Shown here: piece after piece, positions 23,014 through 34,785 of the stretch | Numbering within the stretch: position 1 is the first letter of the stretch | How the letters are laid out: each line of letters starts with the position of its first letter | Assembly (NCBI GenBank): GCA_963573385.1 | Contig: CAUYLG010017948.1 | Coordinates: forward strand, 1 to 64,000 | DNA: 64,000 nucleotides | From: Cacajao melanocephalus | Taxonomy: Eukaryota > Chordata > Mammalia > Primates > Pitheciidae | Direction of reading: 5' to 3' | Translations under genes and position numbers: made by a program | The notes under the pieces: model-generated | Seen by the model: only the letters and a program-made list of their open reading frames with translations | The model's database searches: none | Told to the model about the DNA's origin: nothing

Positions 23014-24029
23014 TTGCAGGGTTCACTCTAGCCAAAACTTTGAAACAATCAGACTTGTCTTTGAAAACTTGCCATTTTCTGAATGTCTCCAACTTAAGAT
23101 TAGCTGTTCTAAGCAGTCCTCCTTCCTCTTTTACTTCTGGACAGATACATGCTCAGGAAGTTTCAAGTTTCTCTTTTGTTTTACCCACAAGACTTTCAGA
23201 ACAGGAATCCTTGAAGCCCCATTGGGGAGGAAGGGTGAGTAAGAAAAGCACCTTCTTGTGTGAGACTACATGGACCAGTCAGTTCATAAGGGAATGACCA
23301 TCTTATATACACACACCAGATGCCACACAATCCTAAACCCAGACTGAGCCAATGTTACTCAGTGGCATTACATTTGCCACATTAATGGGACCATGAAAAT
23401 GGAATCCATGTAACAGCCTCTTCTCCAAGTCTCTAATTTTGCCTTAAGTCAGAACACACTAATAGCCTGTGCCCTACAGAGCCACTAATTCATGAGCCAA
23501 GAAGACAATTCTAGGAGCTTTAAGGAACATCTCATTAAATTCTAGCTAAGCAAAGCCTTCGTGTGATTAACCTACAAATTTCCAAGTCTATCTTTTGGTT
23601 TCTGAGGAGGCAGGGAATATGTAAGGATTTATATGCTCATGACTGCTAGAGCATTGCATATTTTTTTCAAATGTTATCTCAAGATGCTATATTAAAATCT
23701 TAATTGGCCAGAATACCAGGGATTTATGAGTCAGTTACTAATTTATTTTATTTTGAAACAAAATGTATCAAAAAGACTTGGTTCTCAACAATTGCTGCTG
23801 AAGATCTTTCTAAAATATATATTTTAAAATGGCTTTCAAGATTCCTTTTATCTACAGGACCCTTTTTACAAACAAAATCCTATGTGGGTGCTAATATGTG
23901 ATGGTAGTAAGGCAGATCGGTTAAGGTTGAAGCAGGCACTGCTACGTCAAGCTTTTCTCCTTCCCCTTCCCAAGAGCTCTGATATTCCCCAGCCGAGGGG
24001 AAGTAAAAAGGTGCTTCAGAGTCCTTAGG
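23012..24029. other. Unannotated sequence
   Basis: No recognised repeat or gene in about 1 kb. Confidence 0.4.
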
Positions 24030-24406
24030 TCTCAGCCATCTTGGGCTGCTATAACAATGTATCACACAGTTGGTAACCTACAAGCAACAGAAATGTATTT
24101 TCTAACAGTTCTGGAGCCTGGAATTCCAAGATCAGGGTGCCAACGTGGTTGGACTCTGGTGAGGGCTTGCTTCTGGGTTACAGGTAGCCAACTTCTCATT
24201 GCATTCCCAGATGGTAAAAAGAGAGCAAAATATCTCTCTGGGGCCCCCTCCTATAAGGGCACTAATCCCATTAATGAGGACTCCACCCTCATAACCTAAT
24301 TAACTCCCAAAGGCCTCATCTCTTAATAGCATCACATCACTTTCGGGGTTAAGATTTTAACGTTTGAATTAGGGGAGGGAAGCATGCAAACTTTCAGTCC
24401 ATAACA
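24030..24406 (-). mobile_element. MLT1 LTR (MaLR)
   Basis: Antisense MLT1A/B: atcttgggctgctataacaa, tctaacagttctggagcctg, cctataagggcactaatccc, cctcataacctaattaactc, ending agtccataaca. Confidence 0.85.
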
Positions 24407-24804
24407 CCAAAGAATACAGTAAACCCCTGTTTGAAAATGTTAGTGTTAGGCAATTGCCTTCTCTTATACAGAGTTTCATGAGGATTGCTACATTTTTAAA
24501 GTTAATATTGATAATAGCTAAAATTATTGCAGGTTAACTATAAATGAATTCCATGCTAAGAGCCTTACTTGTTCAAATAACCTCAGTTAGTCCTTATCTC
24601 CACTCCAAGAGCATTTATTTACAGCTACTACACTATCCTTTCAAATAGAGTTTATCCCAACTCCAGTTCATTATTTAAACAAGGCAAATTGTGAAGTAGC
24701 TGCAATAGAGAACATTTGCCTTCACCTCTTATGTTCTCTTTCTTTGCTTTTTCCCCTGAAGACTCACACTTCAGGAAATAACTGTCTTTATGCCACCCAC
24801 TTTG
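24407..24804. other. Unannotated sequence
   Basis: Nothing recognised. Confidence 0.4.
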
Positions 24805-24900
24805 TTCAGCACCTATTTACTAAGTGTCCACTTTATATCAAGCATTGAGGCTGCCAAGATACATCAGACAATCTCTGACCTCCAAGAGCTCAATCCAGAT
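24805..24900 (-). repeat. L2 3' fragment
   Basis: Degraded antisense L2 end: cagcacctatttactaagtg, tatcaagcattgaggctgcc, ctctgacctccaagagctca. Confidence 0.5.
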
Positions 24901-25019
24901 GATGTTGCTCAGAGGCTAGTTTATTCTTTTCAGGAAATAGCTGCATTCACAGTAACGACACAGTTCAAATTTTCTTGAGGAAAATATCCTGATTCAAATA
25001 TTTAAATAAAGATCCATTT

Positions 25020-25085
25020 TCTCTTATCTGAAACCCTAAGTGCTTTCTGTTTCCGAACTCAGAATCTTTCAGATTTTAAAAATGT
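25020..25085. mobile_element. Tigger/MER2-like fragment
   Basis: ctcttatctgaaaccctaag, tttctgtttccgaactcag and ctttcagattttaaaaatg resemble the end of a Tigger-related element (MER2). Only about 65 bases; tentative. Confidence 0.4.
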
Positions 25086-25109
25086 AAGGTAGTATACTCT
25101 TTTATCTAT

Positions 25110-25212
25110 CAGGCTAGGCTACATTATGCTCCAGTAACAAATATCCCCCAAATCCAAGTTGGCGGTGGTGGGGCTCTGGTCTATATCTCTTCAAAGTCCC
25201 AGGCTGTCAGAG
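25110..25212. repeat. Ancient dispersed repeat, left part, family not named
   Basis: ctacattatgctccagtaac and atcccccaaatccaagttgg match an old repeat also seen at 44,540-44,875. It is interrupted by an ERVL LTR and continues at 25,728. Confidence 0.45.
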
Positions 25213-25722
25213 TGTATTAGTCAGGATTCTCTAGAGAAACAGAACCAATAGGATATGTTTAGGTATATGTAAGAGAAGATTTATTATGGGAATTGGTTCA
25301 CCTGGTTATGAAAACTGAGAAGTCTCACAGTCTGACATCTGCAAACTAGAGAAACAGGAAAACCAGTGTCGTAATTTAGTCTGAGTTTGAATGCCTGAGA
25401 ATCGGGGCCAATGGTATAAATTCCAGTCATAGTCTGAAAGCCAAAGAACTAAATGTACTGATGGCTGAGGGCAGGAGATAGATGTCTTAGATCAAGCAGA
25501 GAAATTTCACCCTTCCTTCACCTTTTTGCTCTATTTGGGCCTTCAGTGGATTGGATGATGCCTTCCCATACTGGATAGGGCGATCTTCTTTACTCAGTCT
25601 ACCAATGCAAATGCTAATCTCTTTTGGTAACACTCTCACAGAGATACCCAAAAATAATGTTTCACTAGCTACCTAGGCATCCCTTAGCCCAGTTGAGTTG
25701 ACATATAAAATTAACTATCACA
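25213..25722 (-). mobile_element. MLT2-type solo LTR (HERV-L class) with TSD
   Basis: Antisense LTR of 510 bp starting tgtattagtcaggattctct and ending acataaaattaactatcaca, with gaaacagaaccaataggata, ttcagtggattggatgatgc and aaataatgtttcactagcta between. This is the MLT2 pattern. A perfect 5-bp TSD cagag lies at 25208-25212 and 25723-25727. No internal proviral sequence. Confidence 0.9.
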
Positions 25723-25727
25723 CAGAG

Positions 25728-25990
25728 CAAGCACCATCAGGAGTATTGCTGGTCAGAGTTCCAGCAACTCTGGAAAAAGAAAGTTACAACTAATTGCAAA
25801 CTACCTTTTAAAACTGCTGCTTGGAAATGACATATAGTACATCTGTTCACATTTCATTGGCCAAATCAAGTCATATGATCATACCTAACTTTAAAAGGGA
25901 AGGAAAGTATAACGCTACAATGTGCCTAGAGGATGGAGGGCTAGAAATATTTGGCATACAGCGCTTTGGATTTCCACAGTCATACATTAC
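25728..25990. repeat. Ancient dispersed repeat, right part
   Basis: Continues the repeat broken by the LTR: acatctgttcacatttcatt, ggccaaatcaagtcatatga, then gaaatatttggcatacagcg. The order agrees with the copy at 44,540-44,875. Confidence 0.45.
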
Positions 25991-26374
25991 CTAACAGCCC
26001 TAACTGAGTCTGCCAGAGTAAAGAGTAGTAAAACATAACGACTGTGCCACAAAAAATGTGAATATTTATAGTATGGTGGGCAAAAAAAAAAAAAAAAAAA
26101 AAGGATTATGCATGGCCTCACATGGGTTAGATTCAGGTCTTAAAGGCAAATGAGTTTGGGGGCCAAATTTCCAAAACTGTTTTTCAAAGCTTTAGGGGAT
26201 TTCAGAATTGAGATAAAAGATTGTGGACATGTGCCGTACCCACAGATTTATACTTTTGCTCAGTTTTATATTTATTATAATTTGATTCTTTTCTATGAAG
26301 GCATCATCCATTTGCAAAATTAAATGTAGAGACATTGTAGCCATGACCTTAAACACTAGGAAAGGACCCCCCCC
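25991..26374. other. Unannotated sequence with A21 run
   Basis: A homopolymer of 21 A at 26,082-26,102 and a C10 run at about 26,368. Otherwise nothing recognised. Confidence 0.5.
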
Positions 26375-26415
26375 CCAGTATGCCACCTATTTCCTGTGTG
26401 TAACCTTGGACAAGT
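26375..26415 (+). repeat. MIR, left part of a split copy
   Basis: cctgtgtgtaaccttggaca then agt fits the MIR core. The MSTB LTR breaks it at caagt. Confidence 0.65.
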
Positions 26416-26821
26416 CATATGATTTGGATATTTGTCCCCTCTAACTCTCATGTTGAAATGTGATCCCCAGTATTGAAAATGGACCTAGTGGGAGGCATTT
26501 GTGTCATGGGGGTGGGTCTTTCATGAATGTCTTAATGCCATCCTCTCAGTAATGAGTGAATTTCCTCCTTATTAGTTCATTTGAGAGCTGGTTATTAAAA
26601 GGAGCCTGGCACCTACTCCTCTCTCTCCCCATGTAATATGCCTGCTCCTCCTTCACCCTTCCACCATCCGTAAAAGCTTCTTGAGGCCTCACTAGAAGCT
26701 GACCAGATGCTGGTGCTATGTTTGTACAATCTGCAGAACTGTGAGCCAAATAAGCCTCTTTTCTTTATAAATTACCCAGCTTTGGGTATTCTTTTATAGC
26801 AACACAAAATGGACTAATACA
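26416..26821 (+). mobile_element. MSTB-type LTR (MaLR) inside a MIR
   Basis: Sense MST LTR: atttggatatttgtcccctc, gttgaaatgtgatccccagt, tccttattagttcatttgag, gcctgctcctccttcaccct, gaactgtgagccaaataagc, ending ggactaataca. The 5-bp TSD caagt (26411-26415 and 26820-26824) is part of the interrupted MIR; the terminal CA of the LTR overlaps the right copy. Confidence 0.85.
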
Positions 26822-26965
26822 AGTAAATTAACCTCCTTTTGCTTTAGGATCTATTTTGGTAATAATATGAAAATGATAATAATCCATCATAGGTTTCTTA
26901 TGAAGATTAAATGAAATGTTATATAGAAAGTTCTTAAAATAATGCCTAAATTTGAGCTTTTATTA
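26822..26965 (+). repeat. MIR, right part of a split copy
   Basis: aaattaacctccttttgctt, a degraded middle, then cttatgaagattaaatgaaa and ttcttaaaataatgcctaaa continue the MIR broken at 26415. Confidence 0.65.
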
Positions 26966-27159
26966 AATATGACATAACTCTCATAGTCTTACATTTAAAA
27001 AAGCTTATGTTTTAAAACCATAATGATACCCTACAGTTTCCTAAATTTCCTGTTTCAAGTCAGAACACTCTTTGCTCTGTGTCGTGTCCTAGTGTCAATT
27101 TACCTTTGCTGAGGAAAGTGATCTGATCGAAAATCCATGGGGGATTGGAGGGGCAGAAA

Positions 27160-27332
27160 AATGAGGTTTCAACCTGGTTGTGAACTGGAATCCTCCAGGA
27201 AGCTTTAAAGTGCTAATGCATGGGCCCCACCCTTGGAGAGTCTGACACTGATAGTCTAGTGGGGCCTGGGCTTTAGGAGTTTTCAAAATTCCCCAGGTGA
27301 TCGCAACATGCAGTCATGCCTGAGAGCTGTTG
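27160..27332 (+). mobile_element. hAT-Charlie MITE, MER58-like
   Basis: aactggaatcctccaggaag, tgggccccacccttggagag and attccccaggtgatcgcaac, with degraded terminal repeats, fit the MER58/MER20 group of non-autonomous hAT elements. Confidence 0.6.
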
Positions 27333-28184
27333 CTTCTATAACATTTATTTAAACATTGAATAGTATTTTCACTGGAAAACACAGTGGATTTATTTTCCAG
27401 TTCTCTTTCCTCAGCAATAGTACACTGAGAATGGTTGTGATTTGCTCTGAGAGAGGAAGGGAGGGGATTGTGGAGTGTAATCACAGTTTGGGAACATATG
27501 TGCTGCTACTCCTGGCTTATATTTGGGAGCTGCTGACTCAGAGAGTGGCTTCCTGTCCTGTTTGCCACCATTGCTCAAGGTCTCAGGGTGCAAGGACTAG
27601 CAACTGCTCTCAGTGGCCTCAGTTCTACCCCTGGTGGGCAATCAGAGAAGCTGCAGCCTCCAGATTATCAGCATATTCTGCTGATGCTAGCCCTTCTTTG
27701 GGAGGGCTGTTTTTCTCACCTGCGCTTTGCAAGTTAGTCTCCTACACTGGCTGCATTGCCTATAATCTATGTTCTATTAATTTTACATGAAATCACAAAT
27801 GCTAAGATCCTACCTATTGCTGGAAATATATTTCTAGATAAAGGCTGAAATGACAGTAAAATCTGCATCACAAGAAAGGAAAAGGAAGATTAAAGACCCA
27901 AATTAGTGTGTGTAAAAAGCCTGTGGTGTCTAGGTCCAATTACAGAAATAAGTAATGGAAATACCAAACTTTCATACTTCACACTACCCTGTATTCGTGC
28001 TCACCTGTGGTATCTAGGTAAAGATGATGAAGAAGCAAAATATTTATTTACTTTCACTGCTGAAACTCCGGTAAAATGACAATAAAAGCATTAAAAATGT
28101 ACGGTCTCAAAATAACAAGAATTGGAGTGTGGACAAATGAAAGCAATAAAAGTTTGGAAGTTGGAAAGCAGACAGATCATAGAC
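27333..28184. other. Unannotated sequence with a 144-codon open frame
   Basis: The plus-strand frame 27356-27790 is the longest open frame outside recognised repeats. It shows no domain; a Leu-rich patch and several Cys are present, but composition and frame overlap do not argue for a gene. No repeat was recognised. Confidence 0.35.
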
Positions 28185-28373
28185 CAGGGGTCAGTAAAGA
28201 AAGTTTTACTGGAACAAGGTTATGCCCATCCATCTCCGTATCATCCATGGCTGCTTTCCTAATCCAATGGCAGAGTTGAGCAGTTGCATTTGATAGTTGA
28301 GAAGTTGTTATGTCTCACAAAGTCTAAAATATTTACTACCTCGCCCTTTAGAAAAGAAATTTGATGACTCCTG
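28185..28373 (+). mobile_element. hAT-like MITE, 189 bp, with 8-bp TSD
   Basis: Starts caggggtcag and ends gatgactcctg as imperfect terminal repeats. Internal aaagttttactggaacaagg, catccatggctgctttccta and gtctaaaatatttactacct. The octamers tcatagac (28177-28184) and ccatagat (28374-28381) differ by two transitions, as expected for an old hAT TSD. The same family occurs at 55,015. Confidence 0.75.
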
Positions 28374-28579
28374 CCATAGATTACTCAAAAGCCTCAGGAA
28401 CTGGAAGCATTAAGTACTTCAGGGAGTTGGGGAGAAGATGGAATTATAAAAAAAGGGAAAAAAGCTGAAAATATGTTTAAGAAGCAACTAGATTTCCAGT
28501 TTCCCAGATCCTGTACAAAAAGAACATCCAGAGGGTTTTTTTTTAAGAGTTCATGGGAATTAAAAATAAATAGTATTGT

Positions 28580-28900
28580 CTCCCAAAATTCACATTGGAA
28601 ACAATCCCCAATGCAACAGTGTTGGATGATGAGGCTCAATAAGAAGTGATTAGGTCCTGATGGTGGACCCTTTATGAATGGAATTATGTAGTTATCTTGG
28701 GAGTGGGTCAGTTATCCAGAGAGTGGGTTGTTATAAAAGCAATCCCAGCCCCTAGTGCTTTCACTTTTGTACATGCTCCCTTACCCTTCTGCTCTTCTGC
28801 CATGGGATAATGCAGCATGAAGGTCCACACCAGATGCCTGTGTCATACTATTAAACTTACTAGCTTCCAGAACTGTAAGAAATAAGTTTCTTTCATTAAC
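28580..28900 (+). mobile_element. MaLR LTR fragment (MST/MLT1-like)
   Basis: ttggaaacaatccccaatgc, aagtgattaggtcctgatgg, ttcacttttgtacatgctcc, cttccagaactgtaagaaat. The 5' end and the final part are missing or degraded. Confidence 0.75.
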
Positions 28901-29404
28901 AATTTAAAAAATAAAAAATACTAGTAAATAAAAATAAATAGCATGGAGTAAACACCCTAAAAGTAGAAGGGGAAAAATGACAAAGGATCAGCCCAGTGAT
29001 CCAAAATCAGAATATAATAAAAATTTTCTGTCTTTACTCCAGAAAGAGTAAAAAGAAAATGGCAGACAGAAAATTATTGATGAAATAATTTTTAAAGTTT
29101 CTGGAACTTAGGAATTCACCTCAAATTCTAGGCTCTCATCTACAATACCTAGGTATTCCAACACTCATTTCTGCTCAATATCATGATTCGCCTGTTTGTT
29201 CTTCACTTATGGTATGGCTAGCTGGCAGAAGGAAAGGTCCCCTAATTGTGAAATTCAACTATTTGCTTTTATGTCACTTACCAAATGATAACTATGGCTG
29301 GCTTGGATTTTCTCCTTTTAAAAAATAGATCCAATTTATACAAAATATCCAGAAAAGGCAGATACAAAAGACAGAAAGCAACTTTTACCAGCTGCCCAAG
29401 TCTG
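28901..29404. other. Unannotated AT-rich sequence
   Basis: Nothing recognised. Confidence 0.4.
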
Positions 29405-29612
29405 GTACTTGGTTGCCAGGGGTTAGGAGGAAAGGAGACTGGGGTGTGACTACTTAATAGGTAAAAGATTTCGTTTTGGAGTGATGAAAATGTTATTGAA
29501 ATAGCTCGTGCTGACAGTTGCACAACATTGTAGTAAAAGGCCCTAGAACTGTATACGTTAAAATTATTAAAATGGTGAATTTCATGTATATTTTATCACA
29601 ATAAAAAATTGA
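29405..29612 (+). mobile_element. Old L1 (L1M) 3' end
   Basis: ttggttgccaggggttagga, gtgatgaaaatgttattgaa, gaactgtatacgttaaaatt, ttcatgtatattttatcaca then aataaaa: the terminal 200 bases of a mammalian-age L1. Confidence 0.8.
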
Positions 29613-29896
29613 TCTCATGATTTCCTTTTACATATTCTAAAAATAACGGACTAATATTACGGAAGACAATCTAATCCTTAATGCCCCTTTGTCAGGCAAA
29701 AATCTGGTCCCAAATGGATAATAAATGTTACTGTGTTTGAGGAAACTTCCACTTTCTCATTTCCATTAGATTTAATAAGGCAGTAAGTTACTATAACTAG
29801 AGTTCTCCTTGTGCTTCCTCTCTGCCTTAATTTTTATTTAAGTAATTATATTTTTATTTAAGTAATGATAAATTTAAAACTGCACCTTGCAATTAG

Positions 29897-30070
29897 AAAA
29901 ACAATCAACATAGCTGGGCACAGTGGTGCACACCTGTAATCCCAGCTACTCAGGAGGCTGAGGCAGGGGGATCACTTGAGCCCAGGAGTTCTAGACTAGC
30001 CTGGGCAACATACAACATAGTGAGACCCTGTCTCAAAAAAAATAAAAAGGAAACAAAAACAATCAACATA
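29897..30070 (+). mobile_element. Free left Alu monomer (FLAM) with 16-bp TSD
   Basis: Single Alu arm at 29913-30054: gctgggcacagtggtgcaca, gaggctgaggcagggggatc, A-rich tail with interruptions. A perfect TSD aaaaacaatcaacata lies at 29897-29912 and 30055-30070. No right arm. Confidence 0.92.
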
Positions 30071-31207
30071 ATTGCCCATGAAATTCCCCCAGGGTAAGAG
30101 ATTGAAGCATATTTATTATTAAAATGTAAAATCTAGCATAAAAGTATGCTAAAATATGGGTCTTTTTAAATATATAAGTTTATACTGAGAGGGAACAGCT
30201 ATAGGCTTTGACCTTGCTATTTCATTACATCAAAACCAGAAGTAATTTGTTTAGACTTTGTCCATCTTTAAAGCTTTAACATTCATATGCATCTGGAAAG
30301 TGTGTTTTCTTCTTAACTCCACTGCATGTTCTTTCCAGAAACTCTGGTCACAACTGACGAGTGACAATTGACAAGACGACTACTAGCCTCACAAACACTG
30401 GCTTAGAAGCTAGTGTTGCCTTGGGAGAAAGGAGACCTCATGTTTTAAGCAGAGCAGAAAAACCTTCTCAACTTGCAAAGTAGTAAAAGTGTCCCTCCAC
30501 AATTTCAGTTGTGCTAAAAATAACTTCCATGCTTTAGTCTCCCTTGCCTAAGTCTTTTAAACTATGGGATAAATCTAGAAGCTTGCTTGAAGCCGACCGG
30601 ATTTCTTCAAACTTTGAACACTGGATTTATTCCAACTAAGGTACTATTCTCTTTAAGCTTTTAAATACTTGAGGCTGAAGTATTTCTTAAATATATTTTA
30701 GAATAAGCCACTGTATATTGGAGCTGTTTTTTCTCTCCAAGAGGGAGTGATATGTAAGAAGTACCTACAGATATTAAGTGGCATATGGGTAACTGTGGGG
30801 TAGGAAGAGTAGAATGCTTCTACATTTTACCAAGTGCTGGGGGCTGTGGAGAATGCAGTTGTAAGCAAATACCAGAATGACCTATAGGTAAACATATGGC
30901 ATTTCTCATAATAATCACCTCTTAAAACCTCCCAACAATACTGTAAAAAAAAAAAATCACCAATAGTTGCTACTAGAAATCCAGTGTCACAAAAGGCCCA
31001 AGTTTATTGACAAATTGGTATATATGAAAGAATTTGACCTTCAACATTCACAAGAAAAGATCAATTGTATGTAATTTGTCTTGCTCATAATTTTGCTGTT
31101 CACATAATATGGTGCAGATCCCTTTTACTCTACAAACAAATTAAACAACAACAAGAACAAAATGATCTTGGATAGCAATTGCTATGAACTTCAAAGAAAT
31201 CATTCAC
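30071..31207. other. Unannotated sequence
   Basis: About 1.1 kb without recognised repeats; an A12 run at about 30,946. No gene signal. Confidence 0.4.
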
Positions 31208-31370
31208 TCCTTCATCATTCAATCTATAAATATTTACTGACCCTCTGTCATGTGTTAGATACTGTTCTCGGCCTTGGGAATAGAGCAATGGGAGAGATAG
31301 GCATTGTTCCTAACTTCAAAGGGTTTATAATCTCAAAGGAACACAGGTATGTAACTAATTATAAATTATT
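31208..31370 (-). repeat. L2 3' end fragment
   Basis: Antisense L2: ccttcatcattcaatctata, aaatatttactgaccctctg, gatactgttctcggccttgg, then a degraded continuation. The 119-codon open frame across it is chance. Confidence 0.65.
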
Positions 31371-32974
31371 TAATAAAAGACAAGGGCTTTCTTCTTCAAG
31401 TTATCATCTCAAAATACTAAATGCCCCCTGGTTATATTTGGCAAAAACACACTACTGGAACTGGAATTATTCCCTAAAATGCTCTCTTTATACTTATAAT
31501 GAAGATCAGTGTTTCTCATGACTTAAGCAAACTTCCCTTACCATGGAGAGCTCCCTGGGAGTGGCTGCAGCCTAGAAACCACTGTCTCAAGCAGCCAGGG
31601 AGATGCTCTCCATTTCCCAATAGCCTGAATATTGGTGTTGTGCTTGGGGAAACTGGGAATCAAGTGTTCCTACCAGCTATTATATCCTGTTTCTGTGTAC
31701 ACTGACTGCCACTAGCTGAATTGCTTATGTGAGAACTCAAGCACTTTCCTTCTTTAAGAGTTAGGGAGGCTCAAGTAAGGCAAGCAAACAAAAAATCTCA
31801 ACAACTTCAAGTCTTAGTACCAAGTGAAGTGACCCAGTAAGGATGCAATGGTCCTCCCATCTACCCAGCACAGTAGACTAAATTTACATTTCTTGCTTGG
31901 AATTATTTGAACTGAGATTATGAGGCAGTAGACAAGTTGCATGGCATGATGAAACCATCTTGATTAGCTCAACAACCATTTAAGTATGACTGGCAATGGG
32001 CCAGGAGAGCTGGGTATGTACTATGAATGAACCAAAACTATTTAACTGAAATAGAAATTCTACACCTTAAGTTCTCTTCTGAAGAGTTCAATTTAAAAAG
32101 AAAATTAGCACAGAGGCAAACATAAACGGGGGAGCAAGATTATTGCATACTTAGCACCAGATTTATCAACTGAATCATAATTAGAAGCCCTGCCACTAAA
32201 ATAATGCAATTTGATGCTACATTTACTCTAGTGAGATATTGATTGTCCCTAAAAAAAAAAACACAACACCAACCTCAACAACATCACCAAATATTTTGGA
32301 AACTCTGTTTCAATCCTATAAATGCATACAATTATTCTCCACATTTGGGAATGGGTACAATTGGCTCCTGAAATAGAACTGATGGTGAAAGCATTGAGAA
32401 ACAATGACGTTTTTGATTCTTTGGAATTTCCGGGCACTTATTTGGGCATAAGAAGAGTTGAAAATCATTTTGCAGGAGTAAAATTACACGTTTGATATTT
32501 TGCTGACTTTATCCCGCTAACTGCTACTCCACACATCTGGAAAACTTTAAACAATCCAAATGAAGAATATTTCCAACCAATCATTTCAGACTGTCAAGAT
32601 AACTCACAGCTTATAATCCTAAAGTAGGGGAGTCAGTGGGAGGTGGAATTTGGGAGGTGCCATGAAAGATAGGAAGTCTGTCTTTCTGAAGAGGGTTGTA
32701 AAGGCACGGTTAGTATGAAACAATAAATAACGATGATAAGAAATGTTTAAAGAGGAAGAATCAATGTTTATTTATGATCCATGAATAATGAGGGCAATCT
32801 GGAAGCGGCAGCCTTTTTCACAATTGGTGTAGATGAATCTAGGGCTGGGACCTAAGTCTGCAGTATTTATTTTTCTCTTTTGCAAAAACATGTACCTAGA
32901 TCTGGAGTGTCTGAGCTCTCACCTCTTGTGCATTACCTTAAGCTGATATTTGGGGGCTAGGTCTTAGAAGTAAC
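31371..32974. other. Unannotated sequence
   Basis: No named repeat. A short inverted-repeat pair (cagtgtttctca at 31,506 and gaaaccactg at 31,574) was considered a transposon end and rejected. Confidence 0.4.
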
Positions 32975-33300
32975 TCTCAGGTATTTATTGAGCAAATTCT
33001 ATGTGCCAGGCACTGTATGGCTGACAGTGAGAAAGTAATGTCTCTGCTTTCAGTAGAGAGAGGCAAATTATAAACAAGAAAGCAACAACTGTATGTATGT
33101 GCCATGAAGACAGTTAGAACAATGGGGATGCTATTTTAGCAAGGGTTGTCATGACAGGCCACTCTGGTGAGTGGGGTGGAATTTGAGCAGGCCTCTGATT
33201 GGAATCAGGAGAAAATCCTGTGAAAATGTGAGTTCTAGACAGAGGAGGATGAAGGATATGCAAAAGAGCAGAACAAGTAAAGGCACCTAGGAACAGACTT
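32975..33300 (-). repeat. L2 3' end fragment, longer copy
   Basis: gtatttattgagcaaattct, atgtgccaggcactgtatgg, then ggatgctattttagcaaggg, ggaatttgagcaggcctctg and gcagaacaagtaaaggc follow the L2 3' end read in reverse. Confidence 0.65.
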
Positions 33301-34152
33301 TCAAGTTCAAGTCTTTTTTTTCTTTTTAATGTTTCTTGTTTTATATTTGGTCCTCATGAGTACTTCCTTTTATTCAAACAGGAGAACAGTATTTGCTTTG
33401 GGCATTTAATACCTAGTACACAGTTTTATACACCCAACTCCCATTTGAACAGCTGACTAATCTCTTAATAACACTTTTCCCAAAAGTTATTGTTATGAAT
33501 CCCCTCAGAATTTTTATATGACTTCTCTGTGCTGCCTAAATCAGTAAAATAACTAGTAGTATTTACTTTATAATGTTAAAGCAATAGTACTTCCTTAAGT
33601 TAGAAAAGTTATGACTTTCAGGACTCCTATCATAGGAAAGGAAGAAAAGTAAATATTAGGAAAAGTTAGGCAAAGGAAACAGTATGATTTATAAATGAAG
33701 AATTATTCAGTAAAAATGAAATGTATATATTGACTTTAAAGCCTTTTAATATTATTAAGTTTTTAAGTGAATAACTCATCTTTCTGAACTTATGCCTGCA
33801 ACAGTTTTATCTGCCAGATCATAATTCATAAACAAATGAAATACCATTAATATTTCTTTGTAATAAGTATCCCACCTAAATGGTAAGGGAGTGGACAAGC
33901 ATTGAGTCTTTCCCAGGCTCAGCATTGTGGTATATGTATGCAGTCTGTAGTTAATAATATGATTTAACTAATAACACCATTCTATGCTGACATTGAGCCT
34001 TTGATCAGACATGAAGCATTTCTTTTTCCGATCTGACACTTAAACAATATCCCTAGGCAAGTTCAGTACTATATCTTTGCTATTAGCAAATCCTCTTTCT
34101 AAGGTCCCTTAGAAATCCCAAAACATGGCCAACTCTTTTGCACATATACATT
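33301..34152. other. Unannotated AT-rich sequence
   Basis: Nothing recognised. Confidence 0.4.
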
Positions 34153-34206
34153 CACGTATTCATTCAATTCATCCATCAAATATTTATTGAGTATCTACAG
34201 TGTGCC
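34153..34206 (-). repeat. L2 terminal fragment
   Basis: ttcacgtattcattcaattc and aaatatttattgagtatcta match the L2 3' terminus in antisense. Confidence 0.6.
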
Positions 34207-34264
34207 TTCTCCATTTCCATTTGTACTGCTTAAGGAAAATAGTAAAAGTGCAACTTTTCAAAAA

Positions 34265-34785
34265 TAGCCTTGAAATGGACTAAAGATGGCTGCCAATTCT
34301 TTGTCTTTTCCCATCAAGAAATGGAAGTTATTTCTCCTTCCCTGAATCTGCTTTACTGTGACTGCTTTAACCAACAGAATGCAGCAGAGTTAAGACTGTC
34401 CCAATTTCGGACTCACTTTTAAGGGTACTAGCAGTTTTAACTTCTCTCTTGGAACATTCACATTAAGACCTGTAAACCACAATGTAAGAAGTGGCACAGT
34501 CCTTCTGGAGAGACCATATGGAGAAGCCATGAAAAGAGGAGAGGTACTGAGACTACATCGAGAGGGAGAGAGTGCAAGATATCCTAGTATCCCAGGTGAA
34601 CCTCCAGATGATTCTAGATCCACCTTGTTATCTGACTACAACTGTGGGCGACACCAAGGAAGGCCAGCAGAAAAACTGCACAGCTGAGCCTGGTCAATTC
34701 ATAAAACTACAAAAGAGAAGAAAAAGGCAGTTGTTTTAAGCCACTACGTTTTCGGGTGTTTTTCTATGCAGTAATAACTAAACAA
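34265..34785 (+). mobile_element. Old MLT1-type LTR (MaLR)
   Basis: gtgactgctttaaccaacag, accatatggagaagccatga, ttgttttaagccactacgtt and tgcagtaataactaaaca follow the pattern of the older, longer MLT1 subfamilies. Divergence is high, so the subfamily is left open. Confidence 0.65.

Noticed and set aside
22866..23297. 143-codon frame with a His-Thr repeat
   Set aside because: The frame is held open by the CA microsatellite; there is no protein-like sequence outside it.
31506..31583. cagtgtttctca / gaaaccactg as ends of a small hAT element
   Set aside because: Only the termini match, the interior is unlike known elements, and no 8-bp TSD is present.
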